From NCBI GenBank assembly GCA_937925335.1, contig CALEWY010000041.1, positions 1 through 61,820 of the forward strand: a stretch of DNA of 61,820 bases, written 5' to 3'. Position 1 is the first letter of the stretch. Each line of letters begins with the position of its first letter. This stretch comes from an uncultured Acidimicrobiales bacterium (GTDB lineage Bacteria; Actinomycetota; Acidimicrobiia; Acidimicrobiales; SZUA-35). The position numbers and the translations under genes were made by a program. Of this stretch, positions 49,486 to 59,830 are shown piece after piece. Under the pieces are notes generated by a model that was not told where the DNA came from, searched no databases, and saw only the letters and a program-made list of their open reading frames with translations.

Positions 49486-50070
49486 ATGAGATTCACAATG
49501 GATGCTTGGCCAGGCCTCGCTGACGGTTCGATCACGGTCACCTTCCGGCGCTGGAAACGGTGCCAGGTCGTGCTCGGCAATCAGTACCGCAGCCCGTCCG
49601 GCATGCTCGAGGTGACACGTGTCGACGAGCTTGCGGACACATCTTCAATCACGAAGGCGGACGCGAAACGGTCGGGAACCGCATCACTCGACGACCTCAT
49701 CGAACGACTTGGCCCGCCAACAGCGGACACCACGCTCTACCGAGTGGAGTTCCGCAACGTTGGCGAGGATCCACGAACCGTTCTTCGCGAGACGATTCCC
49801 GATGCTGACGCGTTGGCTGAACTCGTCACGAAGCTCGATCGGCTCGACGCTCGCTCCTCGTTCGGACCGTGGACGCGCGACACGTTGCGGGTCATCGCCG
49901 CCCAGCCCGGCACTCGCGCTCCCGATCTCGCCGACGGATTTGGGCGAGAGACGAAGCCGTTCAAGCTCGACGTCCGCAAGCTCAAGGGACTGGGCCTGAC
50001 CGAAAGTTTGAAGGTGGGCTACCAGCTCTCGCCTCGCGGCCAGGCGCTGCTCGATCATCTCACCGACTGA
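49486..50070 (+). CDS. ASCH-like domain fused to a winged helix
   Basis: 194 residues. Residues 1-105 look like an ASCH/PUA-type beta-barrel (GSITVTFRRWKRCQVVLGNQYRSPSG), with an RNA-binding surface implied. Residues about 115-190 form a winged helix (WTRDTLRVIAAQPGTRAPDLAD and LKGLGLTESLKVGYQLSPRGQALL). The ATG is preceded by an upstream GAGCA. The combination suggests RNA- or DNA-linked regulation. It is not recognised as a named gene. Confidence 0.75.
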   Translation: MRFTMDAWPGLADGSITVTFRRWKRCQVVLGNQYRSPSGMLEVTRVDELADTSSITKADAKRSGTASLDDLIERLGPPTADTTLYRVEFRNVGEDPRTVLRETIPDADALAELVTKLDRLDARSSFGPWTRDTLRVIAAQPGTRAPDLADGFGRETKPFKLDVRKLKGLGLTESLKVGYQLSPRGQALLDHLTD

Positions 50071-50115
50071 TTCTGAACTCTTGACTCTTCGCTCAAATGT
50101 GCCGATCTCTACAGT

Positions 50116-51012
50116 GTGCAAATGATCTCTGAAGCCATCGCCGTTCTTCGGCTCCAAGGAAACGAATGGCTTCGTGGTGCCCTGATGGGTGACGAGGCGC
50201 TTGGCGAAGGTGAGATGGCCCACGCCGGCGACCTTGGCCTCTACGGCCCACAGAGCGTCGTGTGGCGGGTTCACGCTGACTCCGCGATGTTGATCGGCGG
50301 ACTGCGTTCGCTGATGCTCCAAACGCTGCACCCGCTTGCGATGGCGGGCGTCGCCGAACACTCCGACTATCGAGACGATCCATGGGGCCGCCTCAACCGG
50401 ACGGGCCGTTTCGTGGGTGCGACTACGTTTGGCACGACCGAGACCGCCGAGGCGTCGATCAAGATCGTGCGCCGGGTCCACACCCGAGTGCGGGGAACGG
50501 CGCCCGACGGTCGCCCCTACTCAGCAAACGATCCCCACCTTCTGCTCTGGGTGCACATCACCGAGGTCGACAGCTTCCTCCGAGCATTCGATCGCTACGG
50601 CAAAGGCAAGCTCCGAGACGCTGAGCGCGATCAGTACGTCGCCGAGATGGCAGAAGTTGCAACTCGCCTCGGTTCGGAAACACCCCCGACCACGGTGGCC
50701 GAACTGGAACAGTGCCTCGAAGACTTCCGCTCAGAGTGTGTGGCGGGCGACCAAGCCAAAGAGGCGATGCGTTTCCTGGTTGCACCGCCCGTGCCGATCT
50801 GGCTCCGCGGCAGCTATGCCATCCTGACCGCCGGCGCAGTCACGCTGCTTCCCGAGTGGGCGCGCAAAGAACTTCGACTTCCGGTTCCCCCACTGGCCGA
50901 CCCGCTGCTGGTCCGCCCAGCCGCTGCCACCTTCACCCGTGCGGTCGGATGGTTGATGTCCGCCCAGTCGAACCACGCAAACATCGAAGACGATCTTCTC
51001 GCAACGATCTGA
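50116..51012 (+). CDS. DUF2236 oxygenase-like protein (MpaB/Lcp type)
   Basis: 298 residues, GTG start at 50116 or ATG at 50122. The DUF2236 pattern is visible: RVHADSAMLIGGLRSLMLQTLHPLAMAGVAEHSDYRDDPWGRL, TTFGTTETAEASIKIVRRVHTRVRG and DPHLLLWVHITEVDSFL, with the His residues used for haem or metal binding in the Lcp rubber oxygenases. The reaction here cannot be deduced. It follows the ASCH-like gene by 45 bp, same direction. Confidence 0.8.
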   Translation: MQMISEAIAVLRLQGNEWLRGALMGDEALGEGEMAHAGDLGLYGPQSVVWRVHADSAMLIGGLRSLMLQTLHPLAMAGVAEHSDYRDDPWGRLNRTGRFVGATTFGTTETAEASIKIVRRVHTRVRGTAPDGRPYSANDPHLLLWVHITEVDSFLRAFDRYGKGKLRDAERDQYVAEMAEVATRLGSETPPTTVAELEQCLEDFRSECVAGDQAKEAMRFLVAPPVPIWLRGSYAILTAGAVTLLPEWARKELRLPVPPLADPLLVRPAAATFTRAVGWLMSAQSNHANIEDDLLATI

Positions 51013-51045
51013 CGCGGCGCCCGAGGGCGCTACGGCGTTTTCAGA

Positions 51046-51297
51046 TCAGGGTGGATCGTCGACGTAACGCTGAGCTGCGTCTTCGAGCGAGACGCCGATC
51101 TGGTTTGCCAACGACGCAAGCCACGCAAGCACGTCGCCAGCTTCGTGCAGCTGTTCTTCATACGTGCCCTTGCGAACAGCCTGCGCCAGCTCGCCGAGCT
51201 CTTCACACAGCCAGGCGACCGTGGCAGGTATTCCCCGCTCTCGATCGGCCTCGCCGTAAAGGTCGTCCATCAGTTGTTGAAACTCAGCCAGCTGCAC
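51046..51297 (-). CDS. MazG-like nucleotide pyrophosphohydrolase
   Basis: 83 residues with the MazG pattern EELGELAQAVRKG and EAGDVLAWLASLANQIGV, in which the Glu and Asp residues bind magnesium. It would hydrolyse non-canonical or excess NTPs. It is a single-domain short form, converging on the DUF2236 gene. The 186-bp gap beyond its start (51298-51483) holds no supported gene. Confidence 0.85.
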   Translation of the reverse strand: MQLAEFQQLMDDLYGEADRERGIPATVAWLCEELGELAQAVRKGTYEEQLHEAGDVLAWLASLANQIGVSLEDAAQRYVDDPP

Positions 51298-51483
51298 GGA
51301 CGCAACCTAGTGCCCCGACCACGAACCTCTACGTGGTTCCGCCGGGCCCGAACGCCGCTGACTTCGTCCTCGTCACCTCTCTCACGCTCACAAGTGAGCT
51401 CCACTCCTGCGTCCTTGCCAGCAACGCCCCTGCCTCGTCGACACCATCGCGAACGTTCATGGTCCGGGCACGGTGCCGGGGGA

Positions 51484-53107
<1,624 letters not shown>

Positions 53108-53172
53108 TCAGACCCCAAACGACGGGTTGAATCCCTCAAGTCTCGATTCGCCGTCCTCGAGCGTCGAGCGCC

Positions 53173-54393
53173 TCAGGCTCTGTCGAGTCCGAAAGCGGTG
53201 TGGAGAAGCACGACCGCTTCTTCCGCCTTTGCGGCGTCGACCACACAACTGACCCGAATCGCCGAGGTGGAGATCATCTCGATGTTGATGCCACTGTCGG
53301 CCAGGGTCTCGAACATCGTGGCGGCGACGCCGGGGTTCGACTTCATGCCGGCACCCACGATGGACACTCGGCCGATCGATCCGTCGGTCGAAACACCCTT
53401 GGCTCCGAGCTCGGCGAGCGCGTCACTTCGCAAAATTGCCGTCGTGGCTTCGAGATCTTCGGTGGGCACTGTGAAGGAGATGTCGGTGCATCCGGCTTCG
53501 GACACGTTCTGCACGATCATGTCGACGTTGATGCCGCCGTCAGCCATCGCTCGGAACAGCTTGGCCGAGACGCCGGGGCGATCATCGACGTCGGACACGG
53601 TGACCTTCGACTCGGACAAATCGTGGGTGACGGCTCGAATGATCGGTTGTTCCACAGCGGACTCCTCTTGGACGACCAGCGTTCCGGACTCCCAGGTGAA
53701 GGCGGAACGAATATGCAGGGGGACTTGATAGTTGTGAGCGACCTCGACGGAGCGCATGGCAGGTTTTGGGCAACCCGTCGCCGTCATCTCCAAGAGCTCA
53801 TCGAAGGTGATCGACGCCATCTTTGACGAGAACGGAACGACCCGAGGATCGGCACTGAACACGCCAGACACGTCGGTGTAGAGCTCACAGAGTTCGGCGT
53901 TCAGCGTGTGAGCAAGGGCGACGGCGGTGGTGTCGGAACCGCCACGGCCGAGGAACGTGACATCGCGGTCGGCCGAGACACCCTGGCTGCCAGCGACGAC
54001 CGGGACCATGCCTTCGGCGAGTGCTTGTTCGACTCGATCCGGCTTGATCTCGAGGATCTTGGCGTTGCGGTGATTCGTGTCGGTCAGAAAGCCAGCTTGG
54101 CTCCCTGTGAAGGACCGGGCGGGCACATCGACGTCGGCCAGGGCCATACACATGAGTGCGCAGGCCTTGCGTTCACCGGCGGTGATGAGCATGTCCATCT
54201 CTCGACCGGGGCGCACCGACGAGACGTCTTCGGCCATCCGGAGAAGTTCGTCGGTCTCCTTCCCCATCGCAGAAATGACGAGCACGACTTGATCGCCTCG
54301 ACGGCGACAACGAGCAACGTGGTCAGCAACCGTTCGCATTCGATCAGGGTCGGCGACGGAGGTTCCACCAAATTTTTGAACGACGAGAGCCAT
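53173..54393 (-). CDS. lysC: Aspartokinase
   Basis: 406 residues. The kinase domain starts VVQKFGGTSVADPDRM, with FTGSQAGFLTD, LGRGGSDTTAVALAH and DVSGVFSADPR; two C-terminal ACT domains (about 262-330 and 340-400) bind Lys/Thr for feedback control, with SDVDDRPGVSAKLF and SIVGAGMKSNPGVAATMF. It phosphorylates aspartate. The normal internal start that makes a separate small subunit in some actinobacteria was not assessed. It precedes asd. Confidence 0.96.
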   Translation of the reverse strand: MALVVQKFGGTSVADPDRMRTVADHVARCRRRGDQVVLVISAMGKETDELLRMAEDVSSVRPGREMDMLITAGERKACALMCMALADVDVPARSFTGSQAGFLTDTNHRNAKILEIKPDRVEQALAEGMVPVVAGSQGVSADRDVTFLGRGGSDTTAVALAHTLNAELCELYTDVSGVFSADPRVVPFSSKMASITFDELLEMTATGCPKPAMRSVEVAHNYQVPLHIRSAFTWESGTLVVQEESAVEQPIIRAVTHDLSESKVTVSDVDDRPGVSAKLFRAMADGGINVDMIVQNVSEAGCTDISFTVPTEDLEATTAILRSDALAELGAKGVSTDGSIGRVSIVGAGMKSNPGVAATMFETLADSGINIEMISTSAIRVSCVVDAAKAEEAVVLLHTAFGLDRA

Positions 54394-54469
54394 CGGTCGG
54401 ACAGGTTATCGGGAGGGTGTTCGGAGGGTGCTCGTTTAATCGCCCGCGCGATCGTTAGTCTTTCCAGCC

Positions 54470-55315
54470 GTGGGTACCGACAAACGTGAACGCCAGAAGG
54501 CGAACCGACAGGCAAAGCTTGAGGCCGAGCGCAAGGTCGAGGATCGCCAAAATCTCCGCAGCCGGCTCATCAGTGGTTTGGTCATCTTCGGAATCGTCGT
54601 CGTTGGCATTGGACTGCTCTGGTTCGCCGGCCAAGGCGGCGACGATGAGATCGAGGCGTCGGACACCGTCGGCAACGAGTTCGAGCCGCAGGAGATCACC
54701 ACCACGATTCCCCCGGTCGAGCTGGCAGCACCCGCCCCGGGCGGCGCCATCGAAGGTGCAACCGAATGCCCGGCTGAGGACGGATCCTCCGAGCGCATCA
54801 CCAACTTCGCCGAAGCCCCGCCGATGTGTATCGATGAGGACACCACCTACATCGCCGAGGTCGCCACAACCCGCGGCACCTTCACCGTTGAGATGGACGC
54901 AAGTGTTGCCCCGAACACGGTCAACAACTTCGTCGTGCTCGCTCGTTATCACTTCTATGACGGTGTCCCCTTCCACCGGATCATTCCCGGTTTCGTGGTG
55001 CAGGGCGGCGACGCAGTTGGTGAACCGCTCGGCACCGGCAACCCCGGTTATGAGTTCGAGGACGAGTCACCCGAAGCAGGCGACTACCAGATTGGCTCGG
55101 TCGCGATGGCCAACAGCGGCCCGAACACCAACGGCAGCCAATTCTTCGTCGTGACCGGCGATCAGGGTGTGGCCCTGCCGCCGCTGTATTCACTCTTTGG
55201 AACGGTCACCGACGGCCTCGACATCGTCTCGGAGATCGAAGAGACCGGTTCACAAGCCACCGGTGCACCAACCGAGGAAACGATCATCGAATCGGTGACG
55301 ATCACCGAGAAGTAG
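54470..55315 (+). CDS. Membrane-anchored cyclophilin-type peptidyl-prolyl isomerase
   Basis: 281 residues, GTG start. A basic cytoplasmic lead, one membrane helix (about 33-53, LISGLVIFGIVVVGIGLLWF), an acidic linker and then a cyclophilin domain: YHFYDGVPFHRIIPGFVVQGGD, AMANSGPNTNGSQFFVV and SLFGTVTDGLDIV. The domain faces outside, where it would speed proline isomerisation of secreted proteins. It is divergent from lysC, 76 bp apart. Active-site residues of the family (FHR, Q.FF) are present. Confidence 0.92.
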   Translation: MGTDKRERQKANRQAKLEAERKVEDRQNLRSRLISGLVIFGIVVVGIGLLWFAGQGGDDEIEASDTVGNEFEPQEITTTIPPVELAAPAPGGAIEGATECPAEDGSSERITNFAEAPPMCIDEDTTYIAEVATTRGTFTVEMDASVAPNTVNNFVVLARYHFYDGVPFHRIIPGFVVQGGDAVGEPLGTGNPGYEFEDESPEAGDYQIGSVAMANSGPNTNGSQFFVVTGDQGVALPPLYSLFGTVTDGLDIVSEIEETGSQATGAPTEETIIESVTITEK

Positions 55316-55406
55316 GCGGCTGGCTCTCGGCAACGGCGAGCCCTCCGGGGATTTACCCACCCAGGATCTTTTTTACCCGCCAGTAACTTCGCGCTACATT
55401 TCCCTG

Positions 55407-56306
55407 ATGAGCAGCGTCGCTTCGTCCCCATCCACCACCACTCCCGAGGGCTTGACCCCGATCAACACGATCGGTGTCGTCGGCTCAGGAATCATGGGAG
55501 CGGGTATCGGCGAAGTCGCCGCCCGCGCCGGTTTCACGGTGATCTTGCGATCACGCAAGCCGGAATCTGGGGCCGAGATGATGGCCAAGCTCGGCAAGTC
55601 GCTCGATCGCCAGGTGAGCAAAGGCAAGCTCGACCAGGCCGATGCTGACGCCATTGCTGGACGAATCAGCACGTGCACCGACATCAAGGATCTCGCCGGC
55701 TGTGATCTCGTGATCGAATCGGTCGTGGAGAACCTGAACGTGAAGAAGGAACTCTTCACCGAGCTCGACGAACACCTTCCACCCCACGCGTTGATCGCAA
55801 CGAACACCTCAACCCTCCCCGTGGTCGAGATGGCGATGTCCACCAACCGCCCGGGCAAGGTCTGCGGTATCCACTTCTTCAACCCGGCGCCGATGATGGC
55901 GCTGGTCGAGATCATCGAGCCGCTGACGGTCGCTCCCGAAACAATGGAGTCCGTCAAGGCCTTCGTCGCAGCGTGCGGCAAAGACGCCGTCATCGTCCAG
56001 GACCGAGCCGGCTTCATCGTGAACGCCCTGCTCTTCCCGTATCTCAACAACGCTGTTCGTATGCTCGAGCTCGGCATTGCGAGCGCCGAAGACATCGACC
56101 TGGCTATGCAAAAGGGCTGCAACTTCCCGATGGGGCCGCTCGCCCTGCTCGACCTCGTCGGCCTCGACACGTCCGTGTCGATCCTCGATGCGCTCAACTT
56201 GGAGTTCGCCGATCCGAACTATGTCCCAGTGCCCCGTCTTCGCCGCATGGTTGCGGCTGGGCTTCTTGGACGGAAGAGTGGTCGGGGCTTCTACGACTAC
56301 AGCTAA
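55407..56306 (+). CDS. 3-hydroxybutyryl-CoA dehydrogenase family protein
   Basis: 299 residues. The NAD-binding motif GVVGSGIMGAGIGEVAARAG and the catalytic signature with His in VCGIHFFNPAPMMALVEII, plus DRAGFIVNALLFPYLNNAVRML in the C-terminal dimerisation domain. It interconverts 3-hydroxyacyl-CoA and 3-oxoacyl-CoA, or acetoacetyl-CoA, in the cytosol. It is close to ethylmalonyl-CoA mutase in the same direction, consistent with crotonyl/ethylmalonyl-CoA flux. The substrate size is inference. Confidence 0.92.
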   Translation: MSSVASSPSTTTPEGLTPINTIGVVGSGIMGAGIGEVAARAGFTVILRSRKPESGAEMMAKLGKSLDRQVSKGKLDQADADAIAGRISTCTDIKDLAGCDLVIESVVENLNVKKELFTELDEHLPPHALIATNTSTLPVVEMAMSTNRPGKVCGIHFFNPAPMMALVEIIEPLTVAPETMESVKAFVAACGKDAVIVQDRAGFIVNALLFPYLNNAVRMLELGIASAEDIDLAMQKGCNFPMGPLALLDLVGLDTSVSILDALNLEFADPNYVPVPRLRRMVAAGLLGRKSGRGFYDYS

Positions 56307-56318
56307 GGATCAACACCG

Positions 56319-57011
56319 ATGAGCCGTCAGCGGCGACGAAGTTGGCAATTCCAGCAACTCTCTGACTTGCCAGCTGGTGAAGACCTCATCGCGATCGGTG
56401 CCGATCTCGATCCCGAGACGCTCGTCAACGCCTATGAGTCGGGATACTTCCCGATGCCCATCGGCCGCCGCAAGCTCGGGTGGTTCTCGCCTGATCCTCG
56501 GGGCGTTTTCCTGCCTGGTGACCTTGAGGTTTCGAAGTCGCTTCGGCGCTCCAAGCGTCGCTATCGAGTCACGGTCGACACGGCCTTTCGGGCCGTGATC
56601 CGAGCATGTGCTGACCCCGGTCGGCCGCACGGTTGGATCAACGACCAGTTCATCGATGCCTATGAACGCCTCCATCATCTCGGCGTTGCTCATTCGGTCG
56701 AGGCATGGGATGACGAAGGATTGGCCGGCGGGTTGTATGGCCTGTCCATCGGCGGGTTCTTTGCCGGGGAGTCGATGTTTCATCGTCGAACCGATGCGTC
56801 AAAGGTTGCCCTCGTCCATCTCATCGACAACGTCTTGGAACTGACCCCACACAGCGGACGCCTGCTCGACGTGCAGTGGGCCACCCCACACCTCGAGTCG
56901 CTCGGCGTTCGAACCGTCTCTCGCCTCGACTACGCCCCGATGCTTCAACTTGCACTCGACCAGGGCACGCCTCCAGCCTTCTTGGATCCCCTCTCCCCTG
57001 AAACCCGGTGA
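56319..57011 (+). CDS. aat: Leucyl/phenylalanyl-tRNA--protein transferase
   Basis: 230 residues. The Aat signature is seen in LIAIGADLDPETLVNAYESGYFPMP, GWFSPDPRGVF, GRPHGWINDQFIDAYERLHHLGVAHSVE and GLYGLSIGGFFAGESMFHR. It transfers Leu or Phe from tRNA to N-terminal basic residues to mark proteins for Clp degradation. It sits 12 bp after the dehydrogenase and 1 bp before the mutase gene, so all three are likely co-transcribed although unrelated in function. Confidence 0.93.
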   Translation: MSRQRRRSWQFQQLSDLPAGEDLIAIGADLDPETLVNAYESGYFPMPIGRRKLGWFSPDPRGVFLPGDLEVSKSLRRSKRRYRVTVDTAFRAVIRACADPGRPHGWINDQFIDAYERLHHLGVAHSVEAWDDEGLAGGLYGLSIGGFFAGESMFHRRTDASKVALVHLIDNVLELTPHSGRLLDVQWATPHLESLGVRTVSRLDYAPMLQLALDQGTPPAFLDPLSPETR

Positions 57012-57012
57012 C

Positions 57013-59007
57013 ATGACTTCCCAAGCCAGTTCAGACACCACCTCAACCACTCCTGAACCGGTGAAACGAGACCGACCGTGGATGATGCGGACCTACTCCG
57101 GTCACTCGACGGCGAAGGCGAGCAACGAGCTCTACCGGACGAACTTGGCGAAGGGCCAGACCGGCTTGTCGATTGCGTTCGACCTGCCGACCCAGACTGG
57201 GTACGACCCCGACCATGTGCTCGCTCGCGGCGAGGTCGGCAAAGTTGGCGTGCCGGTTTCACACCTCGGCCACATGCAGACGCTGCTCGACCAGATTCCC
57301 GTCGGCGAGATGAACACGTCGATGACGATCAACGCTCCGGCTGCGTGGTTGCTCGGCCTCTACATCGCGAACGCAAAGGCCCAGGGTGTTGATTCGACCG
57401 AGCTGCGGGGAACGACACAGAACGACATCGTGAAGGAGTACCTCAGCCGAGGTACCTACATCTTCCCGCCCGAGGCGAGCCGTCGCCTCATCGTCGACAT
57501 GTTCGCGTTCTGCACGAAGAACGTTCCCAAGTGGAACCCGATGAACGTGTGTAGCTACCACCTCCAAGAGGCTGGGGCAACGCCCGTTCAAGAGATCGCC
57601 TACTCCCTTGCAACGGCGATCGACGTGCTCGATGCCGTCCGTGATTCGGGCCAGGTGAGCGAGGAACAGTTCCCGAAGGTTGTCGCCTCGGTGTCGTTCT
57701 TCGTCAACGCTGGCATTCGCTTCATCGAAGAGACCTGCAAGATGCGAGCGTTCACGGAGATGTGGGATCGCATCACCGCCGAGCGCTACGGCATCACCGA
57801 TCCAAAGGCTCGACGCTTCCGTTATGGCGTCCAGGTCAACTCGCTCGGCCTGACCGAGGCGCAGCCCGAGAACAACGTGCAGCGCATCGTGTTGGAGATG
57901 CTCGCCGTCACCCTGTCGAAGGACGCTCGAGCTCGTTCGATCCAGTTGCCGGCGTGGAACGAAGCGCTCGGCCTGCCGCGGCCTTGGGATCAGCAGTGGT
58001 CGCTGCGGATCCAGCAAGTGCTCGCCTTTGAAAGCGACCTGCTCGAATACGGCGACATCTTCGAGGGCTCCCACGTCATCGAAGCCCGCACGCAAGAACT
58101 CATCGACGGCGCACAAGCCGAGCTCGATGAGGTGCTCGAGATGGGCGGAGCGTTCGCGGCGATCGAGACATTGAAGGGGCGGCTCGTGCGCTCGCACACC
58201 GAACGGCTACGTCGTATCGAACGCAACGAGATCACCGTCGTCGGCGTGAACGACTTTGCCGAGACCGCCGAGTCACCCCTCGGTGGGGCCGAGAGCATCC
58301 TGAAGGTTGACCCGGCTGTGCACGAAGAAACCGTCGCCGACGTGCAGGCTTGGCGAGAGAACCGTGATCAATCGGCTGTCGACGCGGCGCTCGCCGATCT
58401 TCGAGCTGCGGCCGAAGGCGACACCAACATCATGGAGCCGACGATCGCTCTGGCCGAAGCCGGTGGAACAACCGGCGAGTGGGCGGGCCTGCTCCGAGAG
58501 GTGTTCGGTGAGTATCGAGCCCCAACGGGCGTGGCTGCGGCAAGCGGAGCCGGTGGCGGTTCGGTTGCATTGCGAGCGATCGCCGACCGACTGCAAGCGA
58601 CCGGCGATGGCCCACCTCGTCTACTCGTGGCCAAGCCCGGGCTCGACGGACACTCAAACGGTGCCGAGCAGATCGCCGTTGCCGCCCGAGATGCCGGTAT
58701 GGAAGTCATCTACGAAGGCATCCGACTGACCCCTGCTCAGATTGCAGCCGTGGCCCGTGACGAAGACGTCGACGCAGTCGGCATCTCGATCCTCTCCGGC
58801 AGCCACCTCGAGCTCGTTCCCGACACGGTCGCAGCGCTGCGCGAAGCCGGTTGTGATGCACCCGTCGTAGTCGGCGGGATCATCCCCGAAGACGATCGCG
58901 CCACGCTTCTCGCCGGCGGCGCGGCTGCGGTCTACACCCCGAAGGACTTCGAGATCGGCGTGATCATCGGCGAAATCGCCGATCTCGCCCTCGCCTACCG
59001 CGGCTAA
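57013..59007 (+). CDS. ecm: Ethylmalonyl-CoA mutase (methylmalonyl-CoA mutase family)
   Basis: 664 residues from the ATG at 57013, 1 bp after the aat stop. The catalytic barrel begins RDRPWMMRTYSGHSTAKASNELYR, has AFDLPTQTGYD, TINAPAAWLL and QEAGATPVQE; the B12-binding domain has the cobalt-ligand motif Asp545-x-His547 (KPGLDGHSNGAEQ) and IRLTPAQIAAVARDEDVDAVGIS. The single-chain, 660-residue form and the pattern RTYxGHSTAxASNxLYR are those of MeaA/Ecm rather than the two-subunit methylmalonyl-CoA mutase. It would convert ethylmalonyl-CoA to methylsuccinyl-CoA in the ethylmalonyl-CoA pathway. Crotonyl-CoA carboxylase/reductase is not seen in the window. Confidence 0.88.
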   Translation: MTSQASSDTTSTTPEPVKRDRPWMMRTYSGHSTAKASNELYRTNLAKGQTGLSIAFDLPTQTGYDPDHVLARGEVGKVGVPVSHLGHMQTLLDQIPVGEMNTSMTINAPAAWLLGLYIANAKAQGVDSTELRGTTQNDIVKEYLSRGTYIFPPEASRRLIVDMFAFCTKNVPKWNPMNVCSYHLQEAGATPVQEIAYSLATAIDVLDAVRDSGQVSEEQFPKVVASVSFFVNAGIRFIEETCKMRAFTEMWDRITAERYGITDPKARRFRYGVQVNSLGLTEAQPENNVQRIVLEMLAVTLSKDARARSIQLPAWNEALGLPRPWDQQWSLRIQQVLAFESDLLEYGDIFEGSHVIEARTQELIDGAQAELDEVLEMGGAFAAIETLKGRLVRSHTERLRRIERNEITVVGVNDFAETAESPLGGAESILKVDPAVHEETVADVQAWRENRDQSAVDAALADLRAAAEGDTNIMEPTIALAEAGGTTGEWAGLLREVFGEYRAPTGVAAASGAGGGSVALRAIADRLQATGDGPPRLLVAKPGLDGHSNGAEQIAVAARDAGMEVIYEGIRLTPAQIAAVARDEDVDAVGISILSGSHLELVPDTVAALREAGCDAPVVVGGIIPEDDRATLLAGGAAAVYTPKDFEIGVIIGEIADLALAYRG

Positions 59008-59031
59008 CCCTCCTCGCGGCGACGGTCCCTC

Positions 59032-59150
59032 GCCCCACTGGCGGCCCACCGGAGCAGCCACGCACCCCACAGCCGCCACCCAGGTCTCCCCACCCCCACT
59101 GGCGGCCCACGGGAGCAGCTACGCACCCCACAGCCGCCACCCAGGTCTTG
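59032..59150. repeat. Two tandem copies of a ~57-bp repeat
   Basis: CCCCACTGGCGGCCCAC and CACGCACCCCACAGCCGCCA recur at about 59032-59089 and 59093-59150. The copies differ by only a few bases (CCGGAGCAGCC against CGGGAGCAGCT), so the duplication is recent. It is in the 244-bp gap between the mutase and the sigma gene, and nothing coding is seen. Confidence 0.8.
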
Positions 59151-59251
59151 CCGCTGGAACTTCTTGCGCGGCGAGGTGACAAATCCGGCGCGCCAGGCGT
59201 GTGAGAGTCATGATCACGAGAATTCACGCCCCTGAGGAGGAGGTGTCTCGT

Positions 59252-59830
59252 ATGGCTGATTCGACTCCAACAGACTCTCCGCACAGCGACTTCGAGGGCT
59301 TCTTCCGACGCGAATATCCGAACCTGTCAGCCCTCGCAACGATCGTCTCCGGTGATCCAGCCGTTGGTGAAGACCTCGCTCAAGAGGCGCTCACCCGAGC
59401 TCAGCGGCAGTGGTCGAAGATCTCTGGCTACGACAAGCCAGGCGCTTGGGCACGACGCGTCACGCTGAACCTTGCACTCAGTCGTCGCCGACGGATGAGC
59501 ACCGAGCTCCGAACCCTCACTCGTCTCAAGAGCCAGCCTCAACGAGGCAGCGCATCATCAGAGCAGCAGGTCTTTCGGCTTCACGGCGATCCGGAGATCT
59601 GGGAGGCGGTCGCCCAACTCCCGCCGAAACAGCGCGCCGTAATCGCCTTGCACTACCTCGAAGACCGATCGGTCGCCGACATCGCTGATCTCCTCGAGAT
59701 CTCCGTATCCGCTGCGACCTCGAACCTCCACAAAGCTCGAACCGCACTCGCAACGAGCCTCGCTCGATTCGCCCCCACCACCCCGACACCAACGAACGCA
59801 GCCCAGCCACACGAAGGGGAAACCCGATGA
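59252..59830 (+). CDS. SigE-family ECF sigma factor
   Basis: 192 residues. The ATG at 59252 follows a very strong ribosome site (GAGGAGGAGGT), which is why the upstream ATGs at 59201 and 59210 are not used. Region 2: FEGFFRREYPNLSALATIVSGDPAVGEDLAQEAL; region 4: LPPKQRAVIALHYLEDRSVADIADLLEISVSAATSNLHKART. This is the actinobacterial SigE type (SigE-FN). The stop overlaps the next start (ATGA), as with sigma/anti-sigma pairs. Confidence 0.92.
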   Translation: MADSTPTDSPHSDFEGFFRREYPNLSALATIVSGDPAVGEDLAQEALTRAQRQWSKISGYDKPGAWARRVTLNLALSRRRRMSTELRTLTRLKSQPQRGSASSEQQVFRLHGDPEIWEAVAQLPPKQRAVIALHYLEDRSVADIADLLEISVSAATSNLHKARTALATSLARFAPTTPTPTNAAQPHEGETR

